NCBI RefSeq assembly: GCF_022385335.1 | Contig: NZ_CP092431.1 | Location: 3,782,001-3,846,000 of the forward strand | Origin: Streptomyces deccanensis | GTDB taxonomy: Bacteria > Actinomycetota > Actinomycetes > Streptomycetales > Streptomycetaceae | Direction of reading: 5' to 3' | Length of the DNA: 64,000 bases | Shown here: in pieces, positions 18,742 through 27,467 of the stretch | How positions within the stretch are numbered: the stretch's first letter is position 1 | Layout of the letters: the number at the start of each line of letters is the position of its first letter | The notes under the pieces: generated by a model | The model's input: only the letters and a program-made list of their open reading frames with translations | Database searches by the model: none | Told to the model about the DNA's origin: nothing | Position numbers and translations under genes: made by a program

Positions 18742-20346
18742 TCACTTGGCCCGGCGCGCCACCGTGAAGTGGTCGACCCGCGCGCCCGTCTCGGCGATGC
18801 CGCTCACGGTCAGCGTGGCGTAGTGCCCCTTCGGCGCGGGCTTCACGTCCACTCGGAGGAAGGAGTAGTCGAGGTACCGCACCCGCGACCAGGTGACGGT
18901 CTCGTTCTGCTTGCCGTCCTTGACGTTGATGTACGAGGAGACCGACTCGACCTCGTTCTCGTGGCCCTCGTACGACAGCGGGGCGCTGAAGGCGTAGAGG
19001 CTGCGGCCGGCCGCGCCCGCCGTGACGTACACCACGCCCTCGGTCTCCGGGTAGGCCGTGCCGCCGATCGGCAGCTTCTTGACGACCGCGCCGCCCTTGA
19101 TGACGTCGGTGCGCTCGTACTGGTGGTTGTGGCCGTTGATGACCAGGTCCACCGAGTACTTCTCGAACAGCGGCACCCACTCCTGTCGCACGCCGCCTTC
19201 CGAGGCGTGCGCCGTGGAGGTGCAGTACGCGCAGTGGTGGAAGAAGACCACGACGAAGTCGACGTCACGGGAGGCGCGGAACTTCTTCAGCTGCGCCTCC
19301 AGCCACTTGGTCTGGGTGCCGCCGGAGATGCCGAGGTTGGCCGGGATCTCGAAGGAGATGTCGTTGGCGTCGAGCGAGATGACGGCCGTGTTGCCGAAGA
19401 CGAAGGAGTAGACGCCCGGCAGGTTCTTCCTGTCGGGCCCGTTGTCGGGGAGGTTCCAGCGGGCCTCCTCGCCGCCGTAGCCGTTGGGCGAGTACCAGGC
19501 CTCCATGTCGTGGTTGCCGTAGGCGGGCATCCACGGCACGGACTTGGCGACGGACTCGGTCTGGGCGAGGAACTGGTCCCACACCCGGGAGTCGAAGCCG
19601 GTGTCGGCGGTCTTGCCCTGGCCGGCCGGGTCGGCGTAGGCGATGTCACCGGCGTGCAGGTGGAAGGCCGGGTTCTGGCCGAGCAGCAGGCTGTTGTTGG
19701 CGAGGCCGTGGTAGCCGACGCCCTCGTCGCCGAACGCGGTGAAGGTGAAGGGGGCCTTGTGGGCGGGGGCGGTGGTGAAGGTGCCGAGGGTGCCCAGCAG
19801 GTGCGGCTCGGCCGGGTCGAAGCCGGCGTGGCCGACGCCGTAGTAGTAGGTGCGGCCGGGCTTGAGGTGGGTGAGCTCGGCGTGGACGTAGTACTGCGTG
19901 TGGTCGCCGCTCGCGCCGACCCCGGCGGGGGTGTGAAGGGTGCGGACCTCGGCGTCGAGGCGCCGGGAGAGGTCCTGCGGGTGGGCGCCGATCCGGATGA
20001 ACGGTTTCTTCACGGCGACCGGGACCTGCCACGAGACGGTGACCTCGGTGCGCGGGTCGTTGCCGAAGGCGAGGTGGCGGCCGAAGGGGGCGACGAGGGA
20101 TCCGTCGACGCGCTCGGCGCTCGTACGGGCCTGGGTCGGGACGGAGGAGGAGCGGAGCGCGGCCGGCGTGGCGGCCCGGGCGGCGGTGGCCGGGACGAAC
20201 ACGCCGCCCGTGACGGCGCCGAGCGTGACCGCGCCGCCTCTGATCATCGAGCGGCGGGAGAAAGTGGAGCGCAGGTACTCGTGCTGCTCGGCCATGCTCA
20301 TGCGCTCGGCCAGCCGCTCGGGTACGCCCATGCGAGGAATGTCCAT
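18742..20346 (-). CDS. Tat-exported purple acid phosphatase family metallophosphoesterase
   Basis: 534 aa. Twin-arginine signal FSRRSMIRGGAVTLG, then an FnIII-like purple acid phosphatase N-domain, then the metallophosphatase core with all five metal motifs: AFGDEGVGY, AGDIAYAD, YGNHDME, FFHHCAYC and NGHNHQYER. It hydrolyses phosphomonoesters outside the cell with a dinuclear metal centre. It ends 35 bp from the convergent DUF4429 gene. The start is uncertain: ATG 20346 and ATG 20331 both lack a strong ribosome-binding site. Confidence 0.88.
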   Translation of the reverse strand: MDIPRMGVPERLAERMSMAEQHEYLRSTFSRRSMIRGGAVTLGAVTGGVFVPATAARAATPAALRSSSVPTQARTSAERVDGSLVAPFGRHLAFGNDPRTEVTVSWQVPVAVKKPFIRIGAHPQDLSRRLDAEVRTLHTPAGVGASGDHTQYYVHAELTHLKPGRTYYYGVGHAGFDPAEPHLLGTLGTFTTAPAHKAPFTFTAFGDEGVGYHGLANNSLLLGQNPAFHLHAGDIAYADPAGQGKTADTGFDSRVWDQFLAQTESVAKSVPWMPAYGNHDMEAWYSPNGYGGEEARWNLPDNGPDRKNLPGVYSFVFGNTAVISLDANDISFEIPANLGISGGTQTKWLEAQLKKFRASRDVDFVVVFFHHCAYCTSTAHASEGGVRQEWVPLFEKYSVDLVINGHNHQYERTDVIKGGAVVKKLPIGGTAYPETEGVVYVTAGAAGRSLYAFSAPLSYEGHENEVESVSSYINVKDGKQNETVTWSRVRYLDYSFLRVDVKPAPKGHYATLTVSGIAETGARVDHFTVARRAK

Positions 20347-20517
20347 GGCGCCCGAAAGTCGTCGCCTCAGGCGACGGACTGCCGGACGCCGGGTGGACAG
20401 CGCGCGAACAGGTCCTCATGACAGATCCAATGTTCTCCCAAAGAGATTCAACACACCCCTGCCCGATTTCGGGCAGATTTCTTGCACATCACTCTGTGGT
20501 GCCCCAGGATCTACCGA

Positions 20518-20775
20518 GTGCACGACGAACTCGTTGATCACCTGACGCGATCCTCGCCCCTCAACCGGGGCGAGGCGCTGCGTGTGATCCAGGACGTGCT
20601 CGCCTACTTCGACGAGACGACCGAGGAATACGTCCGTCGCCGCCACCGCGAGCTCCAGGCCCAGGGCCTGGTCAACGCGACGATCTTCGAACAGATCGAG
20701 GCGGACCTGAAGTACCGGGCGGTCGCACCACCGGAGCTCACGCTCAGGCAACTGCGCCGCATCGTCTACGGCTGA
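20518..20775 (+). CDS. conserved small protein upstream of glmS
   Basis: 85 aa from GTG 20518, acidic and helical, with no signal or known catalytic motif (RVHDELVDHLTRS, YFDETTEEYVRRRH, PELTLRQLRRIVYG). A start at ATG 20482 would add 12 residues. It ends 41 bp before glmS in the same direction and may be co-transcribed. Function unknown; from memory a homologue sits at this place in other Streptomyces. Confidence 0.72.
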   Translation: MHDELVDHLTRSSPLNRGEALRVIQDVLAYFDETTEEYVRRRHRELQAQGLVNATIFEQIEADLKYRAVAPPELTLRQLRRIVYG

Positions 20776-20816
20776 ACAGCCACGGCTGAACACCTACGGC
20801 TAGGGGATACGTATAT

Positions 20817-22634
20817 ATGTGCGGGATTGTCGGTTACATCGGCAAGCGCGACGTGGCGCCGCTGCTCCTGGAGGGCCTGCAGCGCCTTGAGTACCGGGGC
20901 TACGACTCGGCGGGCATAGTGGTCACCTCGCCCAAGACGGCCGGCCTGAAGATGGTCAAGGCCAAGGGCCGGGTCCGGGACCTGGAGGCCAAGGTCCCCG
21001 CGCGCTTCAAGGGCACCACCGGCATCGCCCACACCCGCTGGGCCACCCACGGCGCCCCGTCCGACGTGAACGCCCACCCGCACATGTCGGCCGACAACAA
21101 GGTCGCCGTCGTCCACAACGGCATCATCGACAACGCCTCCGACCTGCGCAGGAAGCTCGAAGCGGACGGCGTCGAGTTCCTCTCCGAGACCGACACCGAG
21201 GTCCTCACCCACCTCATCGCCCGCTCCCAGGCCACCACCCTGGAGGAGAAGGTCCGCCAGGCGGTCCGCATCGTCGAGGGCACGTACGGCATCGCCGTCA
21301 TGCACGCCGACTTCAACGACCGCATCGTGGTCGCCCGCAACGGCTCGCCCGTCGTGCTCGGCATCGGCGAGAAGGAGATGTTCGTCGCCTCGGACATAGC
21401 CGCTCTGGTCGCCCACACCCGCCAGATCGTCACCCTCGACGACGGCGAGATGGCCACCCTCAAGGCCGACGACTTCCGCACCTACACCACGGAGGGCACC
21501 CGCACCACGGCCGAACCCACCACCGTGGAGTGGGAGGCCGCCTCGTACGACATGGGCGGCCACGACACCTACATGCACAAGGAGATCCACGAGCAGGCCG
21601 ACGCCGTGGACCGCGTGCTGCGCGGCCGCATCGACGACCGCTTCTCCACCGTGCACCTCGGCGGCCTCAACCTGGACGCCCGCGAGGCGCGCCAGATCCG
21701 CCGCGTCAAGATCCTCGGCTGCGGCACCTCGTACCACGCGGGCATGATCGGCGCCCAGATGATCGAGGAGCTGGCCCGCATCCCCGCGGACGCCGAGCCG
21801 GCGTCGGAGTTCCGCTACCGCAACGCGGTCGTCGACCCCGACACCCTCTACATCGCCGTCTCCCAGTCCGGCGAGACCTACGACGTACTGGCGGCCGTCC
21901 AGGAGCTGAAGCGCAAGGGCGCCCGGGTCCTCGGCGTGGTGAACGTCGTCGGTTCGGCGATCGCCCGCGAGGCGGACGGCGGCATCTACGTGCACGCCGG
22001 CCCCGAGGTCTGCGTCGTCTCCACCAAGTGCTTCACCAACACCACGGTCGCCTTCGCCCTGTTGGCGCTGCACCTGGGCCGCACCCGGGACCTCTCCGTC
22101 CGCGACGGCAAGCGGATCATCGAGGGCCTGCGCAGGCTCCCCGCCCAGATCTCCGAGATGCTGGAGCAGGAGGAGGAGATCAAGAAGCTGGCCCAGGAGT
22201 ACGCCGAGGCCCGCTCGATGCTCTTCATCGGCCGCGTCCGGGGCTACCCGGTGGCCCGCGAGGCCTCCCTGAAGCTCAAGGAGGTCTCCTACATCCACGC
22301 CGAGGCCTACCCCGCCTCCGAGCTCAAGCACGGCCCGCTGGCCCTGATCGAGCCCGCCCTGCCCACGGTCGCGATCGTCCCGAACGACGACCTGCTGGAG
22401 AAGAACCGCGCCGCCCTGGAGGAGATCAAGGCCCGCAGCGGCAAGATCCTCGCCGTCGCCCACCAGGAGCAGGAGAAGGCCGACCAGACGATCGTCGTCC
22501 CCAAGAACGAGGACGAGCTGGACCCGATCCTCATGGGCATCCCCCTCCAACTCCTCGCCTACCACACGGCGTTGGCCCTCGGCCGGGACATCGACAAGCC
22601 GCGCAACCTGGCCAAGTCGGTGACGGTGGAGTAA
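20817..22634 (+). CDS. glmS: glutamine--fructose-6-phosphate aminotransferase
   Basis: 605 aa. N-terminal glutaminase domain starts MCGIVGYIGKR with the nucleophile Cys2 after Met removal; motifs GIAHTRWATHG and VVHNGIIDN follow. Two SIS domains come next (ILGCGTSYHAGMIGAQM; AVSQSGETYDVLAAVQ; FIGRVRGYPVAREASLKLKE), ending in the conserved KSVTVE tail. It makes glucosamine-6-phosphate for wall and amino-sugar synthesis. Streptomyces often have two glmS copies and this position corresponds to the second in S. coelicolor (memory). No glmS ribozyme-like structure was recognised upstream. A strong hairpin follows. Confidence 0.95.
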   Translation: MCGIVGYIGKRDVAPLLLEGLQRLEYRGYDSAGIVVTSPKTAGLKMVKAKGRVRDLEAKVPARFKGTTGIAHTRWATHGAPSDVNAHPHMSADNKVAVVHNGIIDNASDLRRKLEADGVEFLSETDTEVLTHLIARSQATTLEEKVRQAVRIVEGTYGIAVMHADFNDRIVVARNGSPVVLGIGEKEMFVASDIAALVAHTRQIVTLDDGEMATLKADDFRTYTTEGTRTTAEPTTVEWEAASYDMGGHDTYMHKEIHEQADAVDRVLRGRIDDRFSTVHLGGLNLDAREARQIRRVKILGCGTSYHAGMIGAQMIEELARIPADAEPASEFRYRNAVVDPDTLYIAVSQSGETYDVLAAVQELKRKGARVLGVVNVVGSAIAREADGGIYVHAGPEVCVVSTKCFTNTTVAFALLALHLGRTRDLSVRDGKRIIEGLRRLPAQISEMLEQEEEIKKLAQEYAEARSMLFIGRVRGYPVAREASLKLKEVSYIHAEAYPASELKHGPLALIEPALPTVAIVPNDDLLEKNRAALEEIKARSGKILAVAHQEQEKADQTIVVPKNEDELDPILMGIPLQLLAYHTALALGRDIDKPRNLAKSVTVE

Positions 22635-22657
22635 GGGCTCGAGGCCCCACAACGAAG

Positions 22658-22698
22658 ACGGACCCCCACGTGATGCCACCCATCACAAGGGGGTCCGT
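22658..22698. terminator. terminator after glmS
   Basis: ACGGACCCCC pairs with GGGGGTCCGT (10 bp), and inside it GTGATG pairs with CATCAC across a 2x2 internal loop and a 5-nt terminal loop. It lies 24 bp after the glmS stop. Confidence 0.85.
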
Positions 22699-22858
22699 TC
22701 CATGACGCCGGGGGTCGCCCAACCACCCCGCGCCGCTGCCAACTACCGTGGCCGTCACACCACTCGGTCCGGCATCACGCGGGTTATGCCCTTCACAAGG
22801 ACACAAACACCCCTACGCGCCAGTAGACTTACGCGTTCTCGAACTGAACTCGAACTCG

Positions 22859-23389
22859 TCAGGGAATGACGATGACGGGGCGCTGCGCCCGCTTGGCGAG
22901 CCGTCCGGCGACGGACCCGAAGATCCGGCCCACGATGCCGTGCGTCGACCCGACGACGATCGCGTCGGCCTCGTACTCCCGCCCCACCTCTTCGAGTTCG
23001 TGGCAGATGTCGCCACCACGCTCGACCAGGATCCAGGGCACCTCGACGAGGTAGTCCGCGCAGGCGAGCTCCAGCCCGAGGACCTCGGTGCGGTGATCGG
23101 GGACGTCGACGAACACCGGCGGCTCGCAGCCGGCCCACACGGTCGTGGGCAGCCGATTGGCGACGTGCACGATGATCAGGCCCGAACCGGAGCGGCGGGC
23201 CATGCCGATGGCGTACGCGAGGGCACGCTCACTGGACGTCGAACCGTCGAAGCCGACGACGACGCCGTGCTGGAAGGCGGGGTCGCAGGAGGGGCGTGCC
23301 TCTTCCGCCGCGAGGGGCTCTGCCGCCGCGTGATCGGCGACGGGCCGCCGCTTGCGGTCCGCGGAGTCGAAGAATTCGTGACCGGCCAT
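22859..23389 (-). CDS. universal stress protein (UspA family)
   Basis: 176 aa: a non-conserved, charged N-terminal tail of about 45 residues, then one Usp domain. VVVGFDGSTSSERAL is beta1-helix1, IIVHVANRL beta2, and IVVGSTHGIVGRIFGS carries the nucleotide-binding loop, ending RPVIVIP. Such proteins respond to starvation, hypoxia or stress. Start at ATG 23389. The upstream region contains a 13-bp direct repeat. Confidence 0.9.
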   Translation of the reverse strand: MAGHEFFDSADRKRRPVADHAAAEPLAAEEARPSCDPAFQHGVVVGFDGSTSSERALAYAIGMARRSGSGLIIVHVANRLPTTVWAGCEPPVFVDVPDHRTEVLGLELACADYLVEVPWILVERGGDICHELEEVGREYEADAIVVGSTHGIVGRIFGSVAGRLAKRAQRPVIVIP

Positions 23390-23735
23390 GGGTGTCTCGG
23401 CGTTCGGATCCTCGTGGATGGGACGACGTGGATGGGACGTCGGTGCGCGGCGGAGCCGTGTCCGGGAAACATCTTCCCAACCCCATACCCCCAAGGGTAC
23501 GTCCGCACGCCTCCTCCGCCCAGATCCCGCACCGGCTGCGCGGGGTTCCAGGGAGCATGCACGAGCACGCCCCCGTAACGCAATGGTTGCTGCCACGTAC
23601 AGCCGGTTTACGCGGGTAGGTGAACGCCGGCCCCGCGCCCCGCGCCAACCCGATCAAGCGGCACCAGTGACCGACGGGTCGAACACGCGTTGAACCCCCG
23701 TAAGCCGATCCCGAGGGAGCAGGAGGGAGCCCGCA
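23390..23735. other. intergenic region between divergent genes, with a 13-bp direct repeat
   Basis: 346 bp with no supported gene. CGTGGATGGGACG occurs at 23413-23425 and again at 23427-23439, 24-50 bp upstream of the universal stress gene start, a position suited to an activator or repressor site. The rest is unremarkable; the ribosome-binding site AGGAGGGAG for the gene at 23736 ends the region. Confidence 0.5.
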
Positions 23736-24224
23736 GTGCCCGCCCACCGCACAGCACACCGAACCGCACCCCGTACGACACCCCGCACCGCGCCCCGGTC
23801 CGCCCCCACTCCGGAAGCCGCAGCCGAACCCGGGCCCGAAGCCGCGGCCGCAGCCGTCGCCGGCTCCGACGACAGCACCCCGACCCCGCCCGGGCCTCCC
23901 GCCGACACCGCCACGGACGTGGTCCGCTGGGCGGCGTTCAGCTGCGTCCTCGTCCCGGTCGTCCTCGTCTGGTACGGCACCTCACTCGCCGGCGCCACCG
24001 GCGCGGCCCTCGGCCTCGCCGCGGTCACCGGCGTCTGCCGCGTCCTCCTCCGCCAGTCCGAACGCGGAGCGGCCCGCGCGGCTCGCGGCGCCCGCACGGC
24101 CCCTACCACCGCCGCCCGTTCGATGGCCGAAGATCGCGCCTCCGCACGCGGCCGACGCGGACGCCCCACCACCGGGGCGCACGGGGGCGGACGGAACTCC
24201 GGTACGAGTACGCCGGTCGACTGA
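23736..24224 (+). CDS. small membrane protein of unknown function
   Basis: 162 aa from GTG 23736 (ribosome-binding site GGAGGGAG 5 nt upstream). An Ala/Pro/Thr/Arg-rich N-terminal tail of about 60 residues, two adjacent hydrophobic helices (WAAFSCVLVPVVLVWYG and GATGAALGLAAVTGVC), and a basic Arg/Gly-rich C-terminus. No recognised domain. It precedes adpA but is separated by a long promoter region, so co-regulation is not implied. Confidence 0.6.
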   Translation: MPAHRTAHRTAPRTTPRTAPRSAPTPEAAAEPGPEAAAAAVAGSDDSTPTPPGPPADTATDVVRWAAFSCVLVPVVLVWYGTSLAGATGAALGLAAVTGVCRVLLRQSERGAARAARGARTAPTTAARSMAEDRASARGRRGRPTTGAHGGGRNSGTSTPVD

Positions 24225-24602
24225 CCGGTTTCCGCGCACACCCCCGTATCTTTTCAGCCAACTTCGGCCACCTGCACATCCCTTGGTCGAACACCCCTCC
24301 ACCCCCCGTTCGACCTGCACTGAAAGGGGTCAAGGGCCCGCGCGCACCCTACGTGGACCGGCCACTGGGACAAGGCGCACTTCCCTGCACGGCCCGCGAG
24401 TGCAACGCTTCGTGATCGAATGCTTTACGCCAAGTTGCCATGTCGACAATGTGCCGGTTGGCGATCTGGTCACGCCGGCACCACGGGACACAGTAGATTC
24501 GATCATGACTGTCTTACGGCGGGGGACTCGTGCAGGACCAAGGGGAAACGTGCAGGAGCGACACAACCGAGGAGCCGCGACCACCGAGGGGGGCTTAGCA
24601 GT
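24225..24602 (+). promoter_or_regulatory. long adpA upstream region
   Basis: 378 bp without a supported gene. Long adpA leaders with several regulator sites, including AdpA itself and BldD, are known from other Streptomyces. The stretch 24410-24500 is locally less GC-rich. No individual operator could be assigned with confidence. The ribosome-binding site is GAGGGGGG about 9 nt before ATG 24603. An in-frame ATG at 24420 is not supported as a start. Confidence 0.5.
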
Positions 24603-25829
24603 ATGAGCCACGACTCCACCGCCGCGCCGGAAGCCGCGGCCCGGAAACTGTCCGGGCGACGCCGCAAGGAGATCGTCGCGGTGCTGCTGTTCAGCGGCGG
24701 TCCCATCTTCGAGAGTTCCATACCACTGTCGGTGTTCGGGATCGACCGCCAGGACGCCGGCGTACCGCGCTACCGCCTGCTGGTGTGCGCGGGCGAGGAA
24801 GGCCCGCTGCGGACCACAGGGGGCCTGGAACTCACCGCACCGAACGGCCTGGAGGCGATCTCGCGGGCGGGCACGGTGGTCGTGCCCGCATGGCGTTCGA
24901 TCACCTCACCGCCGCCGGAGGAGGCGCTCGACGCACTGCGCCGAGCGCACGAAGAGGGCGCCCGCATCGTCGGGCTGTGCACCGGCGCATTCGTGCTGGC
25001 CGCCGCCGGCCTGCTGGACGGCAGGCCCGCGACGACGCACTGGATGTACGCGCCGACGCTGGCCAAGCGCTATCCGTCCGTCCACGTCGACCCACGAGAG
25101 CTCTTCGTGGACGACGGGGACGTACTGACCTCGGCCGGCACCGCGGCCGGAATCGATCTCTGTCTGCACATCGTGCGGACGGATCACGGGAACGAGGCGG
25201 CGGGCGCGCTGGCCCGTCGTCTGGTGGTCCCACCACGTCGATCGGGCGGCCAGGAGCGCTACCTCGATCGGTCTTTACCCGAGGAGATCGGCGCCGACCC
25301 GCTCGCCGAGGTCGTCGCCTGGGCGCTGGAGCACCTCCACGAGCAGTTCGACGTGGAGACGCTCGCGGCACGGGCGTACATGAGCCGTCGTACGTTCGAC
25401 CGCCGGTTCCGCTCGCTCACCGGGAGCGCTCCCCTGCAGTGGCTGATCACTCAGCGCGTCCTGCAGGCCCAGCGTCTGCTGGAGACGTCGGACTACTCGG
25501 TGGACGAGGTCGCGGGGCGCTGCGGCTTCCGTTCGCCGGTGGCGCTGCGCGGGCACTTCCGGCGGCAGCTCGGTTCGTCGCCGGCGGCGTACCGGGCGGC
25601 GTACCGGGCCCGGCGGCCGCAGGGCGAGAAGGCCGGCGACCACCACGACGGCCCGCACGGCGTCCCGGGGCCGCCCCCGGTGGCGCCGGAGCACGCGCCG
25701 GTACCGCTGCAGGCCCGGCGCACGGCCGCGGCGAGCGCCCTGGCGCCGTCGGCGTCCATGTCCACGGAGGGCGCCAAGCCGGAGCTGTACGCGACGGGCC
25801 GCCTGCCGGGCCAGCGCAGCGCGCCGTAG
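24603..25829 (+). CDS. adpA: AdpA, AraC-family master regulator of development
   Basis: 408 aa. Residues about 25-195 form the DJ-1/PfpI (GATase1-like) dimerisation domain (AVLLFSGGPIFESSIPLSVFG; IVGLCTGAFVLAAAGLLDG; TSAGTAAGIDLCLHI). Residues about 235-330 are the AraC/XylS double helix-turn-helix (AARAYMSRRTFDRRFRSLTG; VAGRCGFRSPVALRGHFRRQLG). Codon 225 is TTA (25275-25277), in the linker between domains, so translation depends on the bldA tRNA. The C-terminal tail of about 75 residues is Pro/Ala-rich. AdpA controls aerial growth and secondary metabolism. Downstream orn is the conserved neighbour. Confidence 0.96.
   Translation: MSHDSTAAPEAAARKLSGRRRKEIVAVLLFSGGPIFESSIPLSVFGIDRQDAGVPRYRLLVCAGEEGPLRTTGGLELTAPNGLEAISRAGTVVVPAWRSITSPPPEEALDALRRAHEEGARIVGLCTGAFVLAAAGLLDGRPATTHWMYAPTLAKRYPSVHVDPRELFVDDGDVLTSAGTAAGIDLCLHIVRTDHGNEAAGALARRLVVPPRRSGGQERYLDRSLPEEIGADPLAEVVAWALEHLHEQFDVETLAARAYMSRRTFDRRFRSLTGSAPLQWLITQRVLQAQRLLETSDYSVDEVAGRCGFRSPVALRGHFRRQLGSSPAAYRAAYRARRPQGEKAGDHHDGPHGVPGPPPVAPEHAPVPLQARRTAAASALAPSASMSTEGAKPELYATGRLPGQRSAP
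25275..25277 (+). promoter_or_regulatory. TTA leucine codon in adpA (bldA-dependent)
   Basis: The codon sequence CGG TCT TTA CCC GAG encodes R-S-L-P-E at residues 223-227. TTA is very rare in Streptomyces genes and read only by the bldA tRNA, so this codon delays AdpA synthesis to late growth. Confidence 0.95.
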
Positions 25830-25863
25830 CCCACAGGGCTGTGTGACGGCCCGGTCCCGCACC

Positions 25864-25880
25864 TGATCACCCCGTGATCA
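25864..25880. promoter_or_regulatory. perfect palindrome between adpA and orn
   Basis: TGATCAC-CCC-GTGATCA, 7-bp arms around a 3-bp spacer, 52 bp upstream of the orn start and 34 bp after the adpA stop. It could be an operator for orn or a short hairpin at the adpA 3' end. Confidence 0.45.
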
Positions 25881-25932
25881 CGCTGGTGCAGGACTGGGCC
25901 GTACGGCTGTCACGGGCCGTAAGGTGAGACAC

Positions 25933-26535
25933 ATGAACGATCGCATGGTGTGGATCGACTGCGAGATGACCGGCCTCTCGCTGTCGGACGACGCGCTCAT
26001 CGAGGTGGCCGCCCTCGTCACCGACTCCGAGCTGAACGTGCTCGGCGAGGGAGTCGACATCGTCGTCCGCCCGCCGGACTCGGCGCTGGAGACGATGCCG
26101 GAGGTGGTGCGCGAGATGCACACCGCGTCCGGCCTGCTGGACGCCCTGGCCGGCGGCACGACGCTCGCCGACGCCGAGGAGCAGGTGCTGGCGTACGTAC
26201 GGGAACACGTGAAGGAACCGCGCAAGGCTCCGCTGTGCGGCAACTCGGTGGGCACGGACCGGGGCTTCCTCCTGCGGGACATGCCGACGCTGGAGGAGTA
26301 CCTGCACTACCGCATCGTGGACGTCTCCTCGATCAAGGAGCTGGCGCGGCGCTGGTACCCGAGGGCGTACTTCAACAGCCCGGAGAAGAACGGCAACCAC
26401 CGGGCCCTCGCCGACATCCGCGAATCCATCGTCGAACTCCGCTACTACCGCGAGGCGATCTTCGTGCCCCAGCCCGGCCCCGACTCGGACACGGCCCGCA
26501 CGATCGCCGCGAAGCACGTCCTGCCCGGCCGGTAG
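25933..26535 (+). CDS. orn: oligoribonuclease
   Basis: 200 aa DEDDh exonuclease, the normal family length. Exo [11 protein letters not shown] (Asp, Glu), Exo II region [16 protein letters not shown], Exo [15 protein letters not shown] with the catalytic His and final Asp. It degrades 2-5 nt RNAs and linear pGpG from c-di-GMP breakdown. ATG 25933 is preferred to the GTG 9 nt earlier because the protein then begins MNDRMVWID as in homologues. Its place downstream of adpA is conserved in Streptomyces, where it is called ornA. Confidence 0.96.
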   Translation: MNDRMVWIDCEMTGLSLSDDALIEVAALVTDSELNVLGEGVDIVVRPPDSALETMPEVVREMHTASGLLDALAGGTTLADAEEQVLAYVREHVKEPRKAPLCGNSVGTDRGFLLRDMPTLEEYLHYRIVDVSSIKELARRWYPRAYFNSPEKNGNHRALADIRESIVELRYYREAIFVPQPGPDSDTARTIAAKHVLPGR

Positions 26536-26660
26536 CCCCGCCCCCGGGGCCCGCCGGCCCCGGAACCGCCCCCACCGAAACGCGTGCACGGGCACCCCTT
26601 CAGACCCTGTACACTTTTTCTCGGCCGGTCGGTGAAACCTTCGGATGAACCGCCGGTCAT

Positions 26661-26734
26661 GGTGGGTGTAGCTCAGCTGGTAGAGCACCTGGTTGTGGTC
26701 CAGGATGTCGCGGGTTCGAGTCCCGTCACTCACC
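26661..26734 (+). tRNA. tRNA-His (GTG)
   Basis: Cloverleaf fits: acceptor GTGGGTG with CACTCAC, extra G-1 (26661) opposite C73, D-arm AGCTCAGCTGGTAGAGC, anticodon stem CCTGG/CCAGG with loop TTGTGGT (anticodon GTG), T-arm GCGGG TTCGAGT CCCGT. CCA is not encoded. The extra G-1:C73 pair is specific to tRNA-His. Confidence 0.97.
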
Positions 26735-26740
26735 CTTGAG

Positions 26741-26778
26741 GAACAAGCCCCGATCTGGGAACGGATCGGGGCTTGTTC
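26741..26778. terminator. terminator after tRNA-His
   Basis: Perfect 15-bp stem GAACAAGCCCCGATC / GATCGGGGCTTGTTC with an 8-nt loop, beginning 7 bp after the tRNA and 30 bp before the end of the convergent lipoprotein gene, so it can serve both. Confidence 0.92.
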
Positions 26779-26807
26779 GTGTGCGGCCGGTCACCTCGCC
26801 GCCGGGC

Positions 26808-27299
26808 TCAGCAGTCGTCGTAGCGCCAGACCCCGGCCTCGCGAGCCCACGCCTCCTGCTTCTGGTCGAACTTGGGGATGCCGACGCCGTACGAGACGCG
26901 CGCCGCGTCGCCGGACGTGGATATCTCGTCGACCTCGAACCGCTTCACGTCCTTCGGCTCGGAGTCGCCGACAGCCCGCTCGGTCTGTTCGGCCCGTTCG
27001 GTCAGCACGGCCATGCCGGCGCGTGTGATCACCTTCTGGCAGCGGGCGGACAGCATGCCGTGGGTGGTGTCGGGGTCGTTCGCGAAGTACGCGGCGGTGT
27101 AGGCACGGACCGCCGCTTCGAGATCGGCGGTGTCGGCGGTATCGGGGTCCGAGGTCGCGGACCGGCTGGGCATGGCGCTCGGCTGCCTCGCCGCGGCGGA
27201 CGGTGTGCCGTCGGCGTTGCCGCCGGGCTCGTCGTCGGATGTGCACGCGGTGAGCGCGAAGAACGCGGCGACGACTAAGACGGTGGTACGGGTGCGCAT
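26808..27299 (-). CDS. small secreted lipoprotein, NTF2-like
   Basis: 163 aa. Signal peptide MRTRTTVLVVAAFFALTAC with a lipobox ending LTAC, a Pro/Ser/Ala-rich spacer to about residue 55, then a compact domain (AAVRAYTAAYFANDPDTTHGML ... GVGIPKFDQKQEAWAREAGVWRYDDC) whose helix-rich start and beta end resemble SnoaL/NTF2-like lipoproteins common in actinomycetes. Function unknown. Divergent from the PPOX gene across a heptamer repeat array. Confidence 0.8.
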   Translation of the reverse strand: MRTRTTVLVVAAFFALTACTSDDEPGGNADGTPSAAARQPSAMPSRSATSDPDTADTADLEAAVRAYTAAYFANDPDTTHGMLSARCQKVITRAGMAVLTERAEQTERAVGDSEPKDVKRFEVDEISTSGDAARVSYGVGIPKFDQKQEAWAREAGVWRYDDC

Positions 27300-27370
27300 G
27301 TTTCCCCCTGAGAGCTGTGAGTCAAGGAAGCATCGTGGCACGCGCCCCTTGGCCACACGCCGGGACCCTG

Positions 27371-27426
27371 GTCCAAGGTCCAAGGTCCAAGGTCCAAGGT
27401 CCAAGGTCCAAGGTCCTAGGTCGAAG
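27371..27426. repeat. 7-bp tandem repeat array
   Basis: GTCCAAG repeated six times exactly, then GTCCTAG and GTCGAAG: eight units in the 168-bp gap between divergent genes. Changes in copy number would alter promoter spacing. Confidence 0.95.
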
Positions 27427-27467
27427 GTCGCTGGGCAGGAGCCGTGGGGCACCGGAGGATGGGAGCC

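Noticed and set aside
20347..20816. glmS ribozyme or amino-sugar riboswitch before glmS
   Set aside because: No glmS ribozyme core was recognised, a small coding sequence fills most of the space, and this ribozyme is typical of Firmicutes.
24420..24602. In-frame N-terminal extension of adpA from ATG 24420
   Set aside because: The extra 61 residues lack similarity to AdpA proteins as remembered, and ATG 24603 has a good ribosome-binding site.
27371..27426. Possible CRISPR array
   Set aside because: The units are 7 bp and directly adjacent, with no spacers and no cas genes. The Cas4-like gene at 51324 belongs with a helicase and not with a CRISPR locus.
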